Source: Desulfolucanica intricata (lineage in GTDB: Bacteria; Bacillota; Desulfotomaculia; Desulfotomaculales; Desulfofarciminaceae). From it: 64,000 nt of DNA. Where the stretch lies: NCBI RefSeq assembly GCF_001592105.1, contig NZ_BCWE01000001.1:104400-168399 (forward strand). The letters run 5' to 3'. The position numbers were made by a program, and so were the translations under genes. Positions within the stretch are counted from its first letter, which is position 1. Each line of letters begins with the position of its first letter. This document shows positions 43,195-52,566 of this stretch, piece by piece. The notes beneath the pieces are model-generated. The model saw only the letters and a list, made by a program, of their open reading frames with translations. It ran no database searches and was not told the origin of the DNA.

Positions 43195-44079
43195 ATGTGG
43201 AAGCTTAGTCGGTGGCGTCACAAAACCGGCCTGGGACTTATTCTCTTGGGAAGTATCCTGCTGGTGATTACTTCCCTGGGGCAGTGGACAGATACGGGAG
43301 GCTATAGTAATTCCCTACCTCGCCGCGGGGAGCTTTTTGACCCTGATTTGGCGGGGAAAACGCCTGACCTTAAAACCCTTTACAAGGCAGCAGAAGACCG
43401 GGCTCCGGGTAAATTAAGTGAATTACCACCGGATGTAGTGATGGAGATACTATATCGAACAGTGGCCGAGCGCTTTACCCACGGGAACCAGGCGCAGCAT
43501 ACACTCTTCAGTAATTGGCTCCTATGGGGGTTGGGCCAGGTACAACCGTCCTTTGTATACATTAGAGACCCGGATACACTGCTCAAGCAAGGCCATTCAG
43601 CTTTATGCAGCCAAGTTTCCTATGTACTCTTGTGTCTTGCAGAAAGGGCGGGTATCCAACCACGCCATGTGGGACTGAACGGGCATGTGGTGATGGAAGC
43701 CTGGTACATGAACGATTGGCATCTCTATGACCCGGATCTTGAAGTAGTCGCTAAAGATTCGACAGGTTCAGTATTGAGCGTGGAAACATTGTCCCAAAAT
43801 GCTGATCTTGTACGGCAGGTATATACCGGACGAGGAGATCATGCCTTTATCGAAAAGATTGTGGCAATAATTACCAGCCGGGAAGACAATACCTACATGA
43901 CTTACCCGGTAGGCAGTCAGTTCGAATGGAAATCCCAGGTTCTAATGAAGCTGGAACAGGGGGCACAAATCTTAAAATTCATTATACCGGTGTTAATAAT
44001 ACTGATTGGCTCTGGTTTACTGCGGGTTGGCCGTAGAAACAGTGTCGGCAGTTCCGGCGGGAAGAAGGGTGTTTCATAG
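43195..44079 (+). CDS. Membrane-anchored transglutaminase-like protein 2
   Basis: A 294-residue paralogue of the preceding gene, with matching layout and sequence (LGLILLGSILLVITSLGQW, KTPDLKTLYKAAEDRA, ERFTHGNQAQHTLFSNWLL). The triad is Cys 138 (GHSALCSQVS), His 164 (LNGHVVMEAWY) and Asp 179 (HLYDPDLEVV). Anchoring helices are at about 11-30 and 265-283. The tandem pair is clearly a duplication; both keep the triad, so both are probably active, perhaps on different sides of one substrate. A GGAGG ribosome site precedes the ATG. The stop TAG touches the ATG of the amidotransferase. Confidence 0.78.
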   Translation: MWKLSRWRHKTGLGLILLGSILLVITSLGQWTDTGGYSNSLPRRGELFDPDLAGKTPDLKTLYKAAEDRAPGKLSELPPDVVMEILYRTVAERFTHGNQAQHTLFSNWLLWGLGQVQPSFVYIRDPDTLLKQGHSALCSQVSYVLLCLAERAGIQPRHVGLNGHVVMEAWYMNDWHLYDPDLEVVAKDSTGSVLSVETLSQNADLVRQVYTGRGDHAFIEKIVAIITSREDNTYMTYPVGSQFEWKSQVLMKLEQGAQILKFIIPVLIILIGSGLLRVGRRNSVGSSGGKKGVS

Positions 44080-46026
44080 ATGTGCGGAATTGTTGGTATA
44101 CTTCAAACCGGATTAAAACCTGAACAATGGGAATATTACCTTGGATCAATGAGTGACAGCTTAGTTCACCGGGGACCGGATGATGCCGGGCTGTGGTATG
44201 ATGCCGAAGCCGGCATAGGCTTGGGACATCGCCGTCTCTCCATCGTTGATCTTTCCCCTCTCGGTCGCCAACCGATGATTTCAAAAAGCGGGCGTTATTA
44301 CATCAGTTATAACGGTGAGGTTTATAACTTCGACCGGTTAAGAGAGGAATTGCAATCCTTTGGCCATACATTCATTGGCCACTCGGATACCGAGGTACTG
44401 CTGGCTGCCATCGAACAATGGGGGCTTGAAGAATCAACTAAACGTTTTATCGGAATGTTCGCTTTTGCCCTGTGGGACCGTCATGAACGTGTGCTGCACC
44501 TGGTACGTGACCGGCTGGGGATTAAGCCCCTCTACTATGGATGGCTGGGTAAAGCCTTTATCTTTGGCTCTGAACTAAAAGCACTTAGGGCTCATCCCGA
44601 ATTTAACGGAAACATCAACCGCGATGCCCTGGCTCTGATGATGCGCCACAATTATATCCCGGCCCCCTATTCAATCTACCGGGGAATTTATAAACTGTTA
44701 CCCGGCCATATTTTGACCTTAAACAGCTCCACCGGCTCCACTCCCCGGCCAACTCCCTATTGGACAGCCAGGGAAATCGCCGAACATGGAGCTGCCAACC
44801 CATTTACCGGCAGTGAAACTGAAGCTGCTTCTGTTCTTGATGATTTACTGCGCGATGCCGTTGGCTTACGCATGGTGGCCGATGTCCCCCTGGGAGCCTT
44901 TCTTTCCGGAGGTATCGATTCCTCCCTGGTGGTTGCATTAATGCAGGTACAGAGTAATCGTCCGGTAAAAACCTTTTCCATAGGTTTTCATGAACAGGGT
45001 TATAATGAAGCGGAGCATGCCAAAGCTGTGGCCAATTATCTGGGTACCGACCACACTGAATTATATGTTACCCCGGAGCAGGCCATGGCGGTAATTCCCA
45101 AACTGCCCACCCTGTACGATGAACCGTTTTCAGATTCCTCGCAGATCCCTACTTTCCTGGTTTCCGAACTGGCCCGCCGATATGTCACAGTAAGCCTCTC
45201 CGGCGATGGCGGAGATGAGCTGTTTGGCGGTTACACACGTTATAAGGCCGTTCAGGAGCTCTGGCGAAAGATCGGTTGGGTGCCGCCAATGGGGCGTAGA
45301 ATCCTGGCCAAAGTGCTTTCGGCAACCCCTACCAAGCTTCTTGACAGCATATTCGGATGGCTGGGCCCCGTATTAGGCAAGTACGGTCGTCCCGGGGCAA
45401 CCGGGGATAAACTGCACAAGCTGGCAGAAATCCTAACAGTTGACTGTCCGGAAGCGATGTACCGGGAAATGATATCCCATTGGAAAAAACCGGCTGTTCT
45501 GGTTCCAGGTGCTATTGAGCCGCTAACAGTATTGACTGACAGCACCCAGTGGGCTGCGCTGCTTGACTTCATCCATCAGATGATGTATCTGGATACCCTA
45601 ACTTATTTACCTGATGACATTCTTACCAAGGTGGATCGCGCCAGCATGGGTGTAAGCCTGGAGGCCCGTGTACCTCTGCTTGATCACCGGGTGGTGGAGT
45701 TCGCCTGGCAGGTGCCGCTTAATATGAAACTGCGGGATGGGCAAGGGAAATGGTTGCTGCGCCAGATTTTATATAAGTATGTGCCGCAATCTTTAATTGA
45801 ACGTCCTAAAATGGGCTTCGGAGTACCTATTGACTCCTGGTTGCGCGGGCCGTTAAGGGAATGGGCCGATTCATTACTGGATGAGCGGAGACTACGGGAG
45901 GAGGGTTTCTTCAACCCCCGGCCGATCCGGGAAAAATGGACGGAGCACTTGTCGGGTCAACGCAACTGGCAATCCTACCTGTGGGATGTACTGGTGTTTC
46001 AGGCATGGCTGGAAAAAAACTCATAA
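44080..46026 (+). CDS. Asparagine-synthase-type glutamine amidotransferase
   Basis: A 648-residue two-domain enzyme. Residue 2 is the N-terminal nucleophile Cys (MCGIVGIL) of the class II glutaminase domain (about 1-210, with LVHRGPDDAG and SYNGEVYNF). The synthetase domain (about 240-600) has SGGIDSSLVVAL, the ATP-pyrophosphatase loop, and SLSGDGGDELFGGYTRY. It makes an amide from a carboxylate. In surface loci, such AsnB homologues amidate uronic acids or glycan-linked acids; here it follows directly on the transglutaminase-like pair and glycosyltransferase. Free asparagine synthesis is the other option. Confidence 0.9.
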   Translation: MCGIVGILQTGLKPEQWEYYLGSMSDSLVHRGPDDAGLWYDAEAGIGLGHRRLSIVDLSPLGRQPMISKSGRYYISYNGEVYNFDRLREELQSFGHTFIGHSDTEVLLAAIEQWGLEESTKRFIGMFAFALWDRHERVLHLVRDRLGIKPLYYGWLGKAFIFGSELKALRAHPEFNGNINRDALALMMRHNYIPAPYSIYRGIYKLLPGHILTLNSSTGSTPRPTPYWTAREIAEHGAANPFTGSETEAASVLDDLLRDAVGLRMVADVPLGAFLSGGIDSSLVVALMQVQSNRPVKTFSIGFHEQGYNEAEHAKAVANYLGTDHTELYVTPEQAMAVIPKLPTLYDEPFSDSSQIPTFLVSELARRYVTVSLSGDGGDELFGGYTRYKAVQELWRKIGWVPPMGRRILAKVLSATPTKLLDSIFGWLGPVLGKYGRPGATGDKLHKLAEILTVDCPEAMYREMISHWKKPAVLVPGAIEPLTVLTDSTQWAALLDFIHQMMYLDTLTYLPDDILTKVDRASMGVSLEARVPLLDHRVVEFAWQVPLNMKLRDGQGKWLLRQILYKYVPQSLIERPKMGFGVPIDSWLRGPLREWADSLLDERRLREEGFFNPRPIREKWTEHLSGQRNWQSYLWDVLVFQAWLEKNS

Positions 46027-46029
46027 AAA

Positions 46030-46058
46030 AATGCTGCCGGGGCTTCGGCAGCATTTTT
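46030..46058. terminator. Bidirectional terminator after the amidotransferase
   Basis: Perfect arms AATGCTGCCG/CGGCAGCATT with a GGGCTT loop, T-run on the plus strand and an A-run (T on the minus) on the other. It separates convergent genes. Confidence 0.88.
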
Positions 46059-46092
46059 AATTTTTTAAAAGCAACTTAGATGAATCTTATCT

Positions 46093-47196
46093 TTATCCGC
46101 GCCCTACCTTACAATTTTGATTGCAAACCGCTGTCCATACCCTAATGGTTTCTTCAGCCTGCCGTTCTAAAGAAAATTTCTTACTAACGACTTCCCTACC
46201 ACGCGCTGCCAGGCTTTCACGCCACTGGGGTTCTAAAAGCACTTTTACCATCACACCGGCCAATTCATCCGGATTGCCGGGCTCTACTATCAGTCCATTG
46301 TAGCCGTCTTCAATAATTTCGGGTACACCCCCGACGCGGGTCGCTATCACACACCTTCCTGCCGCCATAGCCTCGAGGAGAGCGTTAGGTAATCCCTCGG
46401 TGTAGGAAGGAAGTACAAATAAATCTAACTTTAAAAGCATCTCTGTTACATTATCAACCATACCCAGTAAATTAACCTGTCCGGTTAAACCCATAGTATT
46501 GATTTTTTCAGTCAATTCTTCTCTAAGTCCACCTTCACCGGCTATTAAATAATTTAAGGCTACCTTTTCCCCCAACTTTTCCTTGACTTTTACCAGAGCC
46601 TCAAGCATTACATCATAACCCTTTTCCGGCCGTAAATTGGCCACCGTTCCCACTGTAATATAATTCTTTTTTGGTTTTTCCGAGGGTATCGCTAATTCGG
46701 GTACACCGTTATAAATCACAGAGATTTCGGGTTGGTGGGGATTCAACAGCTTGAGCATTTTGTGTTTACCATCTAAGCTGTTAGCCACATAATGATTAAC
46801 TAATTGTCTGGTCAACCTTTCCCATAGTGGTCTTTTACCGGTAAAATGACCCGCCCCCACAATACCTACAATTACTTTAATTCCCAGAGGCGGTGCTGTA
46901 AAACGACAAATCAAACTTGCTAAAAAACCGTAGACCTGCACCAACTCCGGTCTGGTTTTCCTTAGTAAAAAAAAGAACCTTAGCCATACCGCCAGTAAAT
47001 TTAGCTTACTGGGCCACAAACCCAGAGCCTGGCAATCCAGCCCGCCGCAGTTACACCGCTTAGTAACGTATCCGCCACTGTCCAAGACCACCACCGACAC
47101 TGTCATTCCGCGGTTTCTTAAATATGGCATTATCCTTAGGGTGTTTAATTCTCTCCCTCCACGACCGGAGGTAGAAAGAAAAATTAATACAGACAA
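46093..47196 (-). CDS. Family 4 glycosyltransferase
   Basis: A 367-residue GT-B enzyme. It starts LSVLIFLSTSGRGGRELNTLRI (TTG start at 47196, eight bases after AAGGAG) and has VGIVGAGHF, VIYNGVPELAIPSEKP, VGTVANLRPEKGYDVMLEAL and LPSYTEGLPNALLEAMAAGRC. A 43-codon in-frame extension overlaps the polymerase and is rejected. The stop of the Wzy-like gene is only one base from its TTG, so the two are coupled. Donor sugar unknown. Confidence 0.92.
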   Translation of the reverse strand: MSVLIFLSTSGRGGRELNTLRIMPYLRNRGMTVSVVVLDSGGYVTKRCNCGGLDCQALGLWPSKLNLLAVWLRFFFLLRKTRPELVQVYGFLASLICRFTAPPLGIKVIVGIVGAGHFTGKRPLWERLTRQLVNHYVANSLDGKHKMLKLLNPHQPEISVIYNGVPELAIPSEKPKKNYITVGTVANLRPEKGYDVMLEALVKVKEKLGEKVALNYLIAGEGGLREELTEKINTMGLTGQVNLLGMVDNVTEMLLKLDLFVLPSYTEGLPNALLEAMAAGRCVIATRVGGVPEIIEDGYNGLIVEPGNPDELAGVMVKVLLEPQWRESLAARGREVVSKKFSLERQAEETIRVWTAVCNQNCKVGRG

Positions 47197-47197
47197 A

Positions 47198-48487
47198 TTA
47201 TCCACTCCTTGACCACTTAGCCAGTTTTTTACCCACCATACCATGACTAACAAGGAGAAAGACCAACGACAACACCTGAAACCGCACTCGGTAAATGCCG
47301 CCCATATTTGAACCGCCCATAGCATAAATTAAGGTAATACTTGAGATAATAATTAACAGAAACAGGCACTCACTCCGCCTGTGGCGCCATAAGCTTAAAA
47401 TACCAGGCACAATAAACAAGTATAAGAAATAAAGTGCAAACATTTCAGGCGTACTTAACATTTTTAAAATTCCCCCCGGCTGCCAGGGGAGCGGGCCGAA
47501 AATAAAGTAAAATAAGCCTACGGGTAAGTATATGAGGGCTTTCGCAGGAGAACTAAAATCAACCTCCTCGGCGTAGGCCGATCCACCGGAGGCGGCCACA
47601 TTATGCTGCTCCTCAATAGTTTCTAAGCTTTGAGTGATTAAATAATCCATGCCCAAAAAACCATAACCCATATGCTGGAGAGAAACACCTACCATTAATA
47701 AGAGCAAAAGGCCGTAAAATAATCTCTTATACCATTTAAAGTTATACGCTGAAAACATAAAAGCCAGTGCTATAACAATACCTAACAGTATACCCATATA
47801 AAATCGAAAAGCTACGATTGGTAATAGAGCCAGAACAATGATAATTACCTTACTGACTTGAAATTTCTGCATTAACTCCATGGCATTCTTCACAATATAC
47901 GTTATAAAAAAAATAATCAAACTTTCTTTCAAATTAAGTGCGGACCATACTATGAATGATGGGAAATAAGCAGCTAAAGCAAAAGTGAATTTAGCAGCTT
48001 TGCTACCGCTAAGTCTTAAGGAGATAAAATAAAGGTTTAAAGCTGCCCCGATAGCGATGATACTGTTAATAAGACGGACCACATCGGGATAATAGCCGGT
48101 AGCATAAAAAATTAAAGCGTTAAAATAATAATATCCATAGTTATTTTTTCCAATAATATAACTGTCACCGTCTTGCCAGGCCCGGGCAATTTCATTTCCC
48201 ACCCGCCCGTAAGCCATAGCATCATCCGTCATTAAAGGATTCTCAAACATCAGGGTCACAATAATAAGTAATAATCTCAATAAGAAGGCACCCAGAGCTA
48301 ATTTCCACATTATTGAGCGGTCATTTACCGGAATCTTGTATCCTTCGGCTAACAAGAAAACTACTATTGCAACAAGAACTACAACAGAAAAAATAATCAT
48401 TTTGTCAAACACTAAGAGACTGGCTACTATAGCCAGAGCTAAAAACAGAATTAATTCAAGGCTCCGGTTTTTTGAATGTTCCTCCAT
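47198..48487 (-). CDS. Wzy-like polysaccharide polymerase / multi-pass membrane protein
   Basis: A 429-residue protein with about ten to eleven hydrophobic helices. A large extracellular loop lies after helix two (MFENPLMTDDAMAYGRVGNEIARAW), and a second, acidic one follows GMDYLITQSLETIEEQHN. Layout and position between the glycosyltransferases and a nucleotide-sugar dehydrogenase fit an oligosaccharide repeat polymerase; a GT39/PMT-like protein is an alternative because the DD pair sits in the first loop. Sequence similarity is too weak to name it. AGGAGGTG precedes the ATG. Confidence 0.7.
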   Translation of the reverse strand: MEEHSKNRSLELILFLALAIVASLLVFDKMIIFSVVVLVAIVVFLLAEGYKIPVNDRSIMWKLALGAFLLRLLLIIVTLMFENPLMTDDAMAYGRVGNEIARAWQDGDSYIIGKNNYGYYYFNALIFYATGYYPDVVRLINSIIAIGAALNLYFISLRLSGSKAAKFTFALAAYFPSFIVWSALNLKESLIIFFITYIVKNAMELMQKFQVSKVIIIVLALLPIVAFRFYMGILLGIVIALAFMFSAYNFKWYKRLFYGLLLLLMVGVSLQHMGYGFLGMDYLITQSLETIEEQHNVAASGGSAYAEEVDFSSPAKALIYLPVGLFYFIFGPLPWQPGGILKMLSTPEMFALYFLYLFIVPGILSLWRHRRSECLFLLIIISSITLIYAMGGSNMGGIYRVRFQVLSLVFLLVSHGMVGKKLAKWSRSG

Positions 48488-48516
48488 AGCAAATCACCTC
48501 CTGCCAAACACTAAAC

Positions 48517-49866
48517 TTATATTTTAATAATTTTCTCCCTACCTCTAACTACTTTTCTGGTGGCATTACGGGTATCTACAATTACTCGAGCATGTTCTGT
48601 AACCAGTTGATAATCAACACAGGAATGATCGGTTACAATTAACACAAGATCAGCACCAGAAATGTTTTCGGGAGTAAGCTCAGTACAATTTAGAAGATTT
48701 CCCTTGGCAGGTACGGCTAATTGCGGTACATAAGGATCAAAATATCGAACGATTGCTCTTTTATCTATCAATTGCTTAATAATTTTTAGGGCGGGTGACT
48801 CACGCACATCATTAACATCTTTCTTATAAGCCACACCCAAAATTAGTATCTCAGCCCCGTTTAAACAGCTACCCCTGTCATTTAAAACATTAATGATTTT
48901 TTGGATTACATATTCTGAAACTTGATTATTTAACTCACCTGCCAACTCAATAAAACGAGGCTGAAATCCATAGGCTCTGGCCTTCCAGGACAAGTAAAAC
49001 GGATCTATCGGAATACAGTGGCCACCAACACCCGGCCCGGGATAAAAAATTTGAATGCCAAACGGTTTTGTGGCAGCTGCATCCAAAACTTCCCAAATAT
49101 CTAACTTCATTCGGTCACATAAAAGCATAAACTCATTAACCAGGGCAATGTTCACCGCCCGGTAAGTGTTTTCAAATATCTTGGTCATCTCAGCAACATC
49201 GGGTGAGCTAACAGGAACTACACTTTCTAAACTTTGCCGGTAAAAGGTTACGGCTAAATCAGTGCAAAGGGAAGTTACACCCCCGACCACCTTGGCTACA
49301 TTGGCAGTAGTAAATTTTTTATTGCCGGGATCAACTCTTTCCGGAGAAAAAGCTAAAAAATAATCAGAACCAACCTTAAGCCCACTGTCTGCCAGCATTG
49401 GTAAAACAATTTCTTTTGTTGTTCCCGGAAAGGTAGTACTTTCCAGGCTTATCAATTGGCCACGTATAAGATTTTGAGATATTTCACCTACTGCCGCTTT
49501 AATATAAGACAAATCAGGCTGATGCATTTCATTTAGCGGAGTGGGAACACACACTATAACTACATCAGCTTTTTTTAATAATGTAAAATCAGCGCTTGCC
49601 TTAAGTCTACCGGCTTTAACCAGCTCACATAAAACTTCACTGTCTACATCTTGGATGTAATTTTTGCCTTCATTTAGTATATTGACACGGGATATATTTT
49701 TATCAATACCAATCACTTTAAAGCCAATCTTAGCTTGCTCCACAGCCAGCGGTAATCCTACATAACCCAGGCCAATTACAGCGATGCAAGCCGATCTGTT
49801 TAATAATTTTTCCACTAACCGTTTCGCTAAATAGTTCCCCTGCTTATTACCTATCACCCAGGTCAC
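48517..49866 (-). CDS. UDP-N-acetyl-hexosamine 6-dehydrogenase, WecC/TviB type
   Basis: A 449-residue NAD-dependent dehydrogenase giving an N-acetyl-hexosaminuronic acid. It has IAVIGLGYVGLPLAVEQAKIGF (NAD), SPERVDPGNKKFT, the catalytic Cys in GPGVGGHCIPIDPFYLSW and the C-terminal ILGVAYKKDVNDVRESPA. GHCIPIDP is the WecC/TviB/VipA signature, unlike the WGGSCF of the other dehydrogenase at 27557. Start is GTG at 49866. It overlaps the PglF-like gene by 20 bases and so is coupled to it. Confidence 0.93.
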   Translation of the reverse strand: MTWVIGNKQGNYLAKRLVEKLLNRSACIAVIGLGYVGLPLAVEQAKIGFKVIGIDKNISRVNILNEGKNYIQDVDSEVLCELVKAGRLKASADFTLLKKADVVIVCVPTPLNEMHQPDLSYIKAAVGEISQNLIRGQLISLESTTFPGTTKEIVLPMLADSGLKVGSDYFLAFSPERVDPGNKKFTTANVAKVVGGVTSLCTDLAVTFYRQSLESVVPVSSPDVAEMTKIFENTYRAVNIALVNEFMLLCDRMKLDIWEVLDAAATKPFGIQIFYPGPGVGGHCIPIDPFYLSWKARAYGFQPRFIELAGELNNQVSEYVIQKIINVLNDRGSCLNGAEILILGVAYKKDVNDVRESPALKIIKQLIDKRAIVRYFDPYVPQLAVPAKGNLLNCTELTPENISGADLVLIVTDHSCVDYQLVTEHARVIVDTRNATRKVVRGREKIIKI

Positions 49867-51289
49867 CGTCCTTATTAGATTGTTTTAAACCCGCCACTTT
49901 AACCAAATATGCAATAATTTTTTCCTCAGTGAAATCCTGCTCTTGCTCTAAAAATTGCAGCATTTCCTCCAGGTTGCTATAATTGTTCTTTTGGGAAACC
50001 ACTTTAAAAATCCGCTTATGCTTTGTAGCTATAAGCTGTTCTTTAGCGGAATACAGATTCTCGGAATATTTCTCTCCCGGACGAATACCGGTATATTTTA
50101 TCCTTATATCTTTCTCCGGTTCAAAACCGGACAGCTTGATTAAATTTTTAGCCAGCTCAACTATAGACACTGGTTCACCCATATCCAAAATAAATATCTC
50201 ACCTCCTTCAGCTAATGCACCGGCCTGAATAACCAGCTGTGCTGCCTCGGGTATAGTCATAAAATAACGCTCCATGGCCGGATGAGTTACAGTAACCGGC
50301 CCACCGGAGGCAATCTGTTTTTTAAAAAGCGGAATTACACTGCCCCTGCTGCCCAAAACATTGCCAAAGCGCACTGCTACAAATTTGGTAGCACTCAATC
50401 CGTCCATTCTCTGGATAATCATTTCCGCAGTCCTTTTAGTGGCTCCCATAATACTGGTCGGGTTCACAGCCTTGTCTGTGGAAATAAAAACAAAAGTCTT
50501 AGCCTTTACCAGATGAGCAGCTTTAGCTAAAATTCGGGTACCTAAAATGTTGTTTTTTACAGCCTCTTCCGGGTTTTTTTCCATTAACGGCACATGCTTA
50601 TGGGCGGCGGCATGAAAAACCACCTCGGGCCGGTAACAGTTAAAGATCCGGTTAATTCGGCGTGAGTCTCTAATATCTGCAATTACCGCAATCAAAGCTA
50701 AATCCGGATACTCCTCCCGCAACTTTCTTTCAATATCAAAGATGCTGTTTTCACCGTGTCCTAACAATACCAGCAACCCCGGATTAAAACCCGCCAACTG
50801 CCGGCACAGCTCCGAGCCGATTGACCCGCCGGCACCGGTAATTAATACCACCCGTCCGGTTAAATAGTCAGCAATTTCATCAATATTTAAAGAAACCGGC
50901 CGGCGACCAAGTAAATCTTCTACCTCAACTTCACGAATAGCGCAAATCCTTATTTTTCCTGTGATTAAATCATAGATACCAGGTAAAATTTTTAATTGGG
51001 TCTTGGTTTTGTGACATATCTCCACAATTTCCCGTACCACTTCACCCGGTACCGAAGGCATAGCGATAATTATTTCTTTTACTCCGAACTTATTCACTAT
51101 AGACGGGATCTGCTCCCGGTTTCCCAAAACGGGTAAACCATGCAGCACAGTATTCTGCTTCTGAGGGTCGTCATCCACATAAGCTACCGGCTCTAAGTCA
51201 CAATTTTTACGTTTCTTTAGCACCTCTGCCACAATTCCACCGGCTACTCCGGCACCTACTATTAATACTTTTTTCCTGTGTTCAGCCAA
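49847..51289 (-). CDS. Short PglF/CapD-like UDP-sugar dehydratase
   Basis: A 480-residue enzyme of the nucleotide-sugar 4,6-dehydratase group (WbpM/PglF/FlaA1). The N-terminal 130 residues form a CoA-binding-like Rossmann domain (VLIVGAGVAGGIVAEVL). The catalytic domain has GAGGSIGSELCRQL, AAAHKHVPLMEKNPEEAVKNN, STDKAVNPTSIMGATKRTAE, where the Tyr is Met as in this family, and GSVIPLFKKQI. It lacks the four transmembrane helices that open the 600-plus residue members, so it is a cytosolic form. TTG start after GAGGG. It would supply the keto-sugar for the aminotransferase at 17841. Confidence 0.92.
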   Translation of the reverse strand: MAEHRKKVLIVGAGVAGGIVAEVLKKRKNCDLEPVAYVDDDPQKQNTVLHGLPVLGNREQIPSIVNKFGVKEIIIAMPSVPGEVVREIVEICHKTKTQLKILPGIYDLITGKIRICAIREVEVEDLLGRRPVSLNIDEIADYLTGRVVLITGAGGSIGSELCRQLAGFNPGLLVLLGHGENSIFDIERKLREEYPDLALIAVIADIRDSRRINRIFNCYRPEVVFHAAAHKHVPLMEKNPEEAVKNNILGTRILAKAAHLVKAKTFVFISTDKAVNPTSIMGATKRTAEMIIQRMDGLSATKFVAVRFGNVLGSRGSVIPLFKKQIASGGPVTVTHPAMERYFMTIPEAAQLVIQAGALAEGGEIFILDMGEPVSIVELAKNLIKLSGFEPEKDIRIKYTGIRPGEKYSENLYSAKEQLIATKHKRIFKVVSQKNNYSNLEEMLQFLEQEQDFTEEKIIAYLVKVAGLKQSNKDGDLGDR

Positions 51290-51430
51290 AATTTTTTGTC
51301 CCTCTTTTCAACAAGAACATTAAACCTACTGTCAAATACTTTTTTTATGTAATGCATGATATGGTGAAAATTGCAAAAGAGTGCATTATACACGCAGTTT
51401 CATTGCTATTTTTTATTTTGTTTAATCCTG

Positions 51431-51439
51431 TGATATAAT
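51431..51439 (+). promoter_or_regulatory. Extended -10 promoter
   Basis: TGATATAAT (TGn plus a perfect TATAAT) lies 129 bases upstream of the nitronate monooxygenase start. No good -35 is seen, which is common with extended -10 promoters. Confidence 0.6.
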
Positions 51440-51567
51440 AGGTTAAAATTACTAATATATTCTAGGTAAAAAAATGAATAAAAAGATAGAAAATATTTGT
51501 CAAATTAAACCCGTTTGTGGTTTAATAATCTTATGTATTCTTTGCCTGTTGAGAGGAGAAATGAGAA

Positions 51568-52518
51568 TTGAAACTTCCAACCCTAAAAATTAAAAACCTT
51601 CTGCCTAAATATCCGATTGTTCAAGGGGGAATGGCAGTTAAGGTTTCTACCGCTCCTTTAGCGGCAGCAGTAGCTAACGCAGGGGGGATTGGAATTATCG
51701 GGGCTACTGGAATGTCCTTAGAAGAACTTCGAGAGGAAATTAGAACAGCTAAAAACTTATCTAAAGGGATTATTGGTATTAACATTATGTTTGCCGCAAA
51801 ACAATTTGCCGGCATCGTAAAAGCAGCCATAGAGGAAAAAATCGATGTAATCTTTAGCGGGGCCGGTTTTTCCAGAGATATCTTCGGCTGGGGCGAAGAG
51901 GCCGAAGTTCCTATTGTATCAATAGTTTCTTCTGCCAAAGCAGCCAAACTGGCTGAAAGATCCGGTGCCGCTGCCGTTGTGGCCGAGGGTTTCGAGGCCG
52001 GAGGGCACCTCGGTACTGATCAATCAATAGAGAAAATTCTACCAGAAATTAGGGCTGCCGTAAAAATTCCTGTCATTGCCGCCGGGGGTATCGTAGATGG
52101 TACAGATATGGCCCGAATGGTTAAGATGGGAGCGAACGGCGTTCAAATGGGGACTCGTTTTGTGCTCAGCGAAGAATGTACTGTGCATGATTCCTTTAAG
52201 CAGGCTTACCTGCGGGCCCAAAAGGAAGACGTACAGATTATTAAAAGCCCTGTAGGCCTTCCCGGGCGGGCCATAACAAACATCTTTGCCCAAAAAATCA
52301 TGCAAGGTGAAGCACCAAAACCGAAACACTGTGACCGGTGTTTAAAAAACTGCTCCGCTGACTACTGTATATTAGCCGCCCTCAACAAAGCCAAAGACGG
52401 GCTTATAGACCAGGGGGTTATTTTTAGCGGACAAAATGTCTATAGAATTAAAGAAATTCTTCCAGTGCAAAAAATTTTTGAAAAATTGTTAGCGGAATTT
52501 AAAATGAGCAGAGAATGA
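51568..52518 (+). CDS. Nitronate monooxygenase/FabK-like FMN enzyme
   Basis: A 316-residue TIM-barrel flavoprotein of the NMO/YrpB/FabK family. It has YPIVQGGMAVKVSTAPLAAA at the N-terminus, the flavin phosphate loop IIGATGMS, VVAEGFEAGGHLG with the catalytic His, and AAGGIVDG and GANGVQMGTRF near the end. The tail holds four Cys (CDRCLKNCSADYC), a feature of clostridial members. The start is TTG, nine bases after GAGAGGAG. It precedes threonine synthase by 48 bases in the same direction, so co-transcription is likely. Oxidising propionate nitronate or reducing an enoyl group are both possible. Confidence 0.9.
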   Translation: MKLPTLKIKNLLPKYPIVQGGMAVKVSTAPLAAAVANAGGIGIIGATGMSLEELREEIRTAKNLSKGIIGINIMFAAKQFAGIVKAAIEEKIDVIFSGAGFSRDIFGWGEEAEVPIVSIVSSAKAAKLAERSGAAAVVAEGFEAGGHLGTDQSIEKILPEIRAAVKIPVIAAGGIVDGTDMARMVKMGANGVQMGTRFVLSEECTVHDSFKQAYLRAQKEDVQIIKSPVGLPGRAITNIFAQKIMQGEAPKPKHCDRCLKNCSADYCILAALNKAKDGLIDQGVIFSGQNVYRIKEILPVQKIFEKLLAEFKMSRE

Positions 52519-52566
52519 CAGAATTTAAACCTGGAAAGTGAATGAGAAACATTAGGAGGAAATAAA

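Noticed and set aside
34665..51289. CRISPR or defence island
   Set aside because: No repeat arrays or nuclease genes; the whole region is glycan synthesis.
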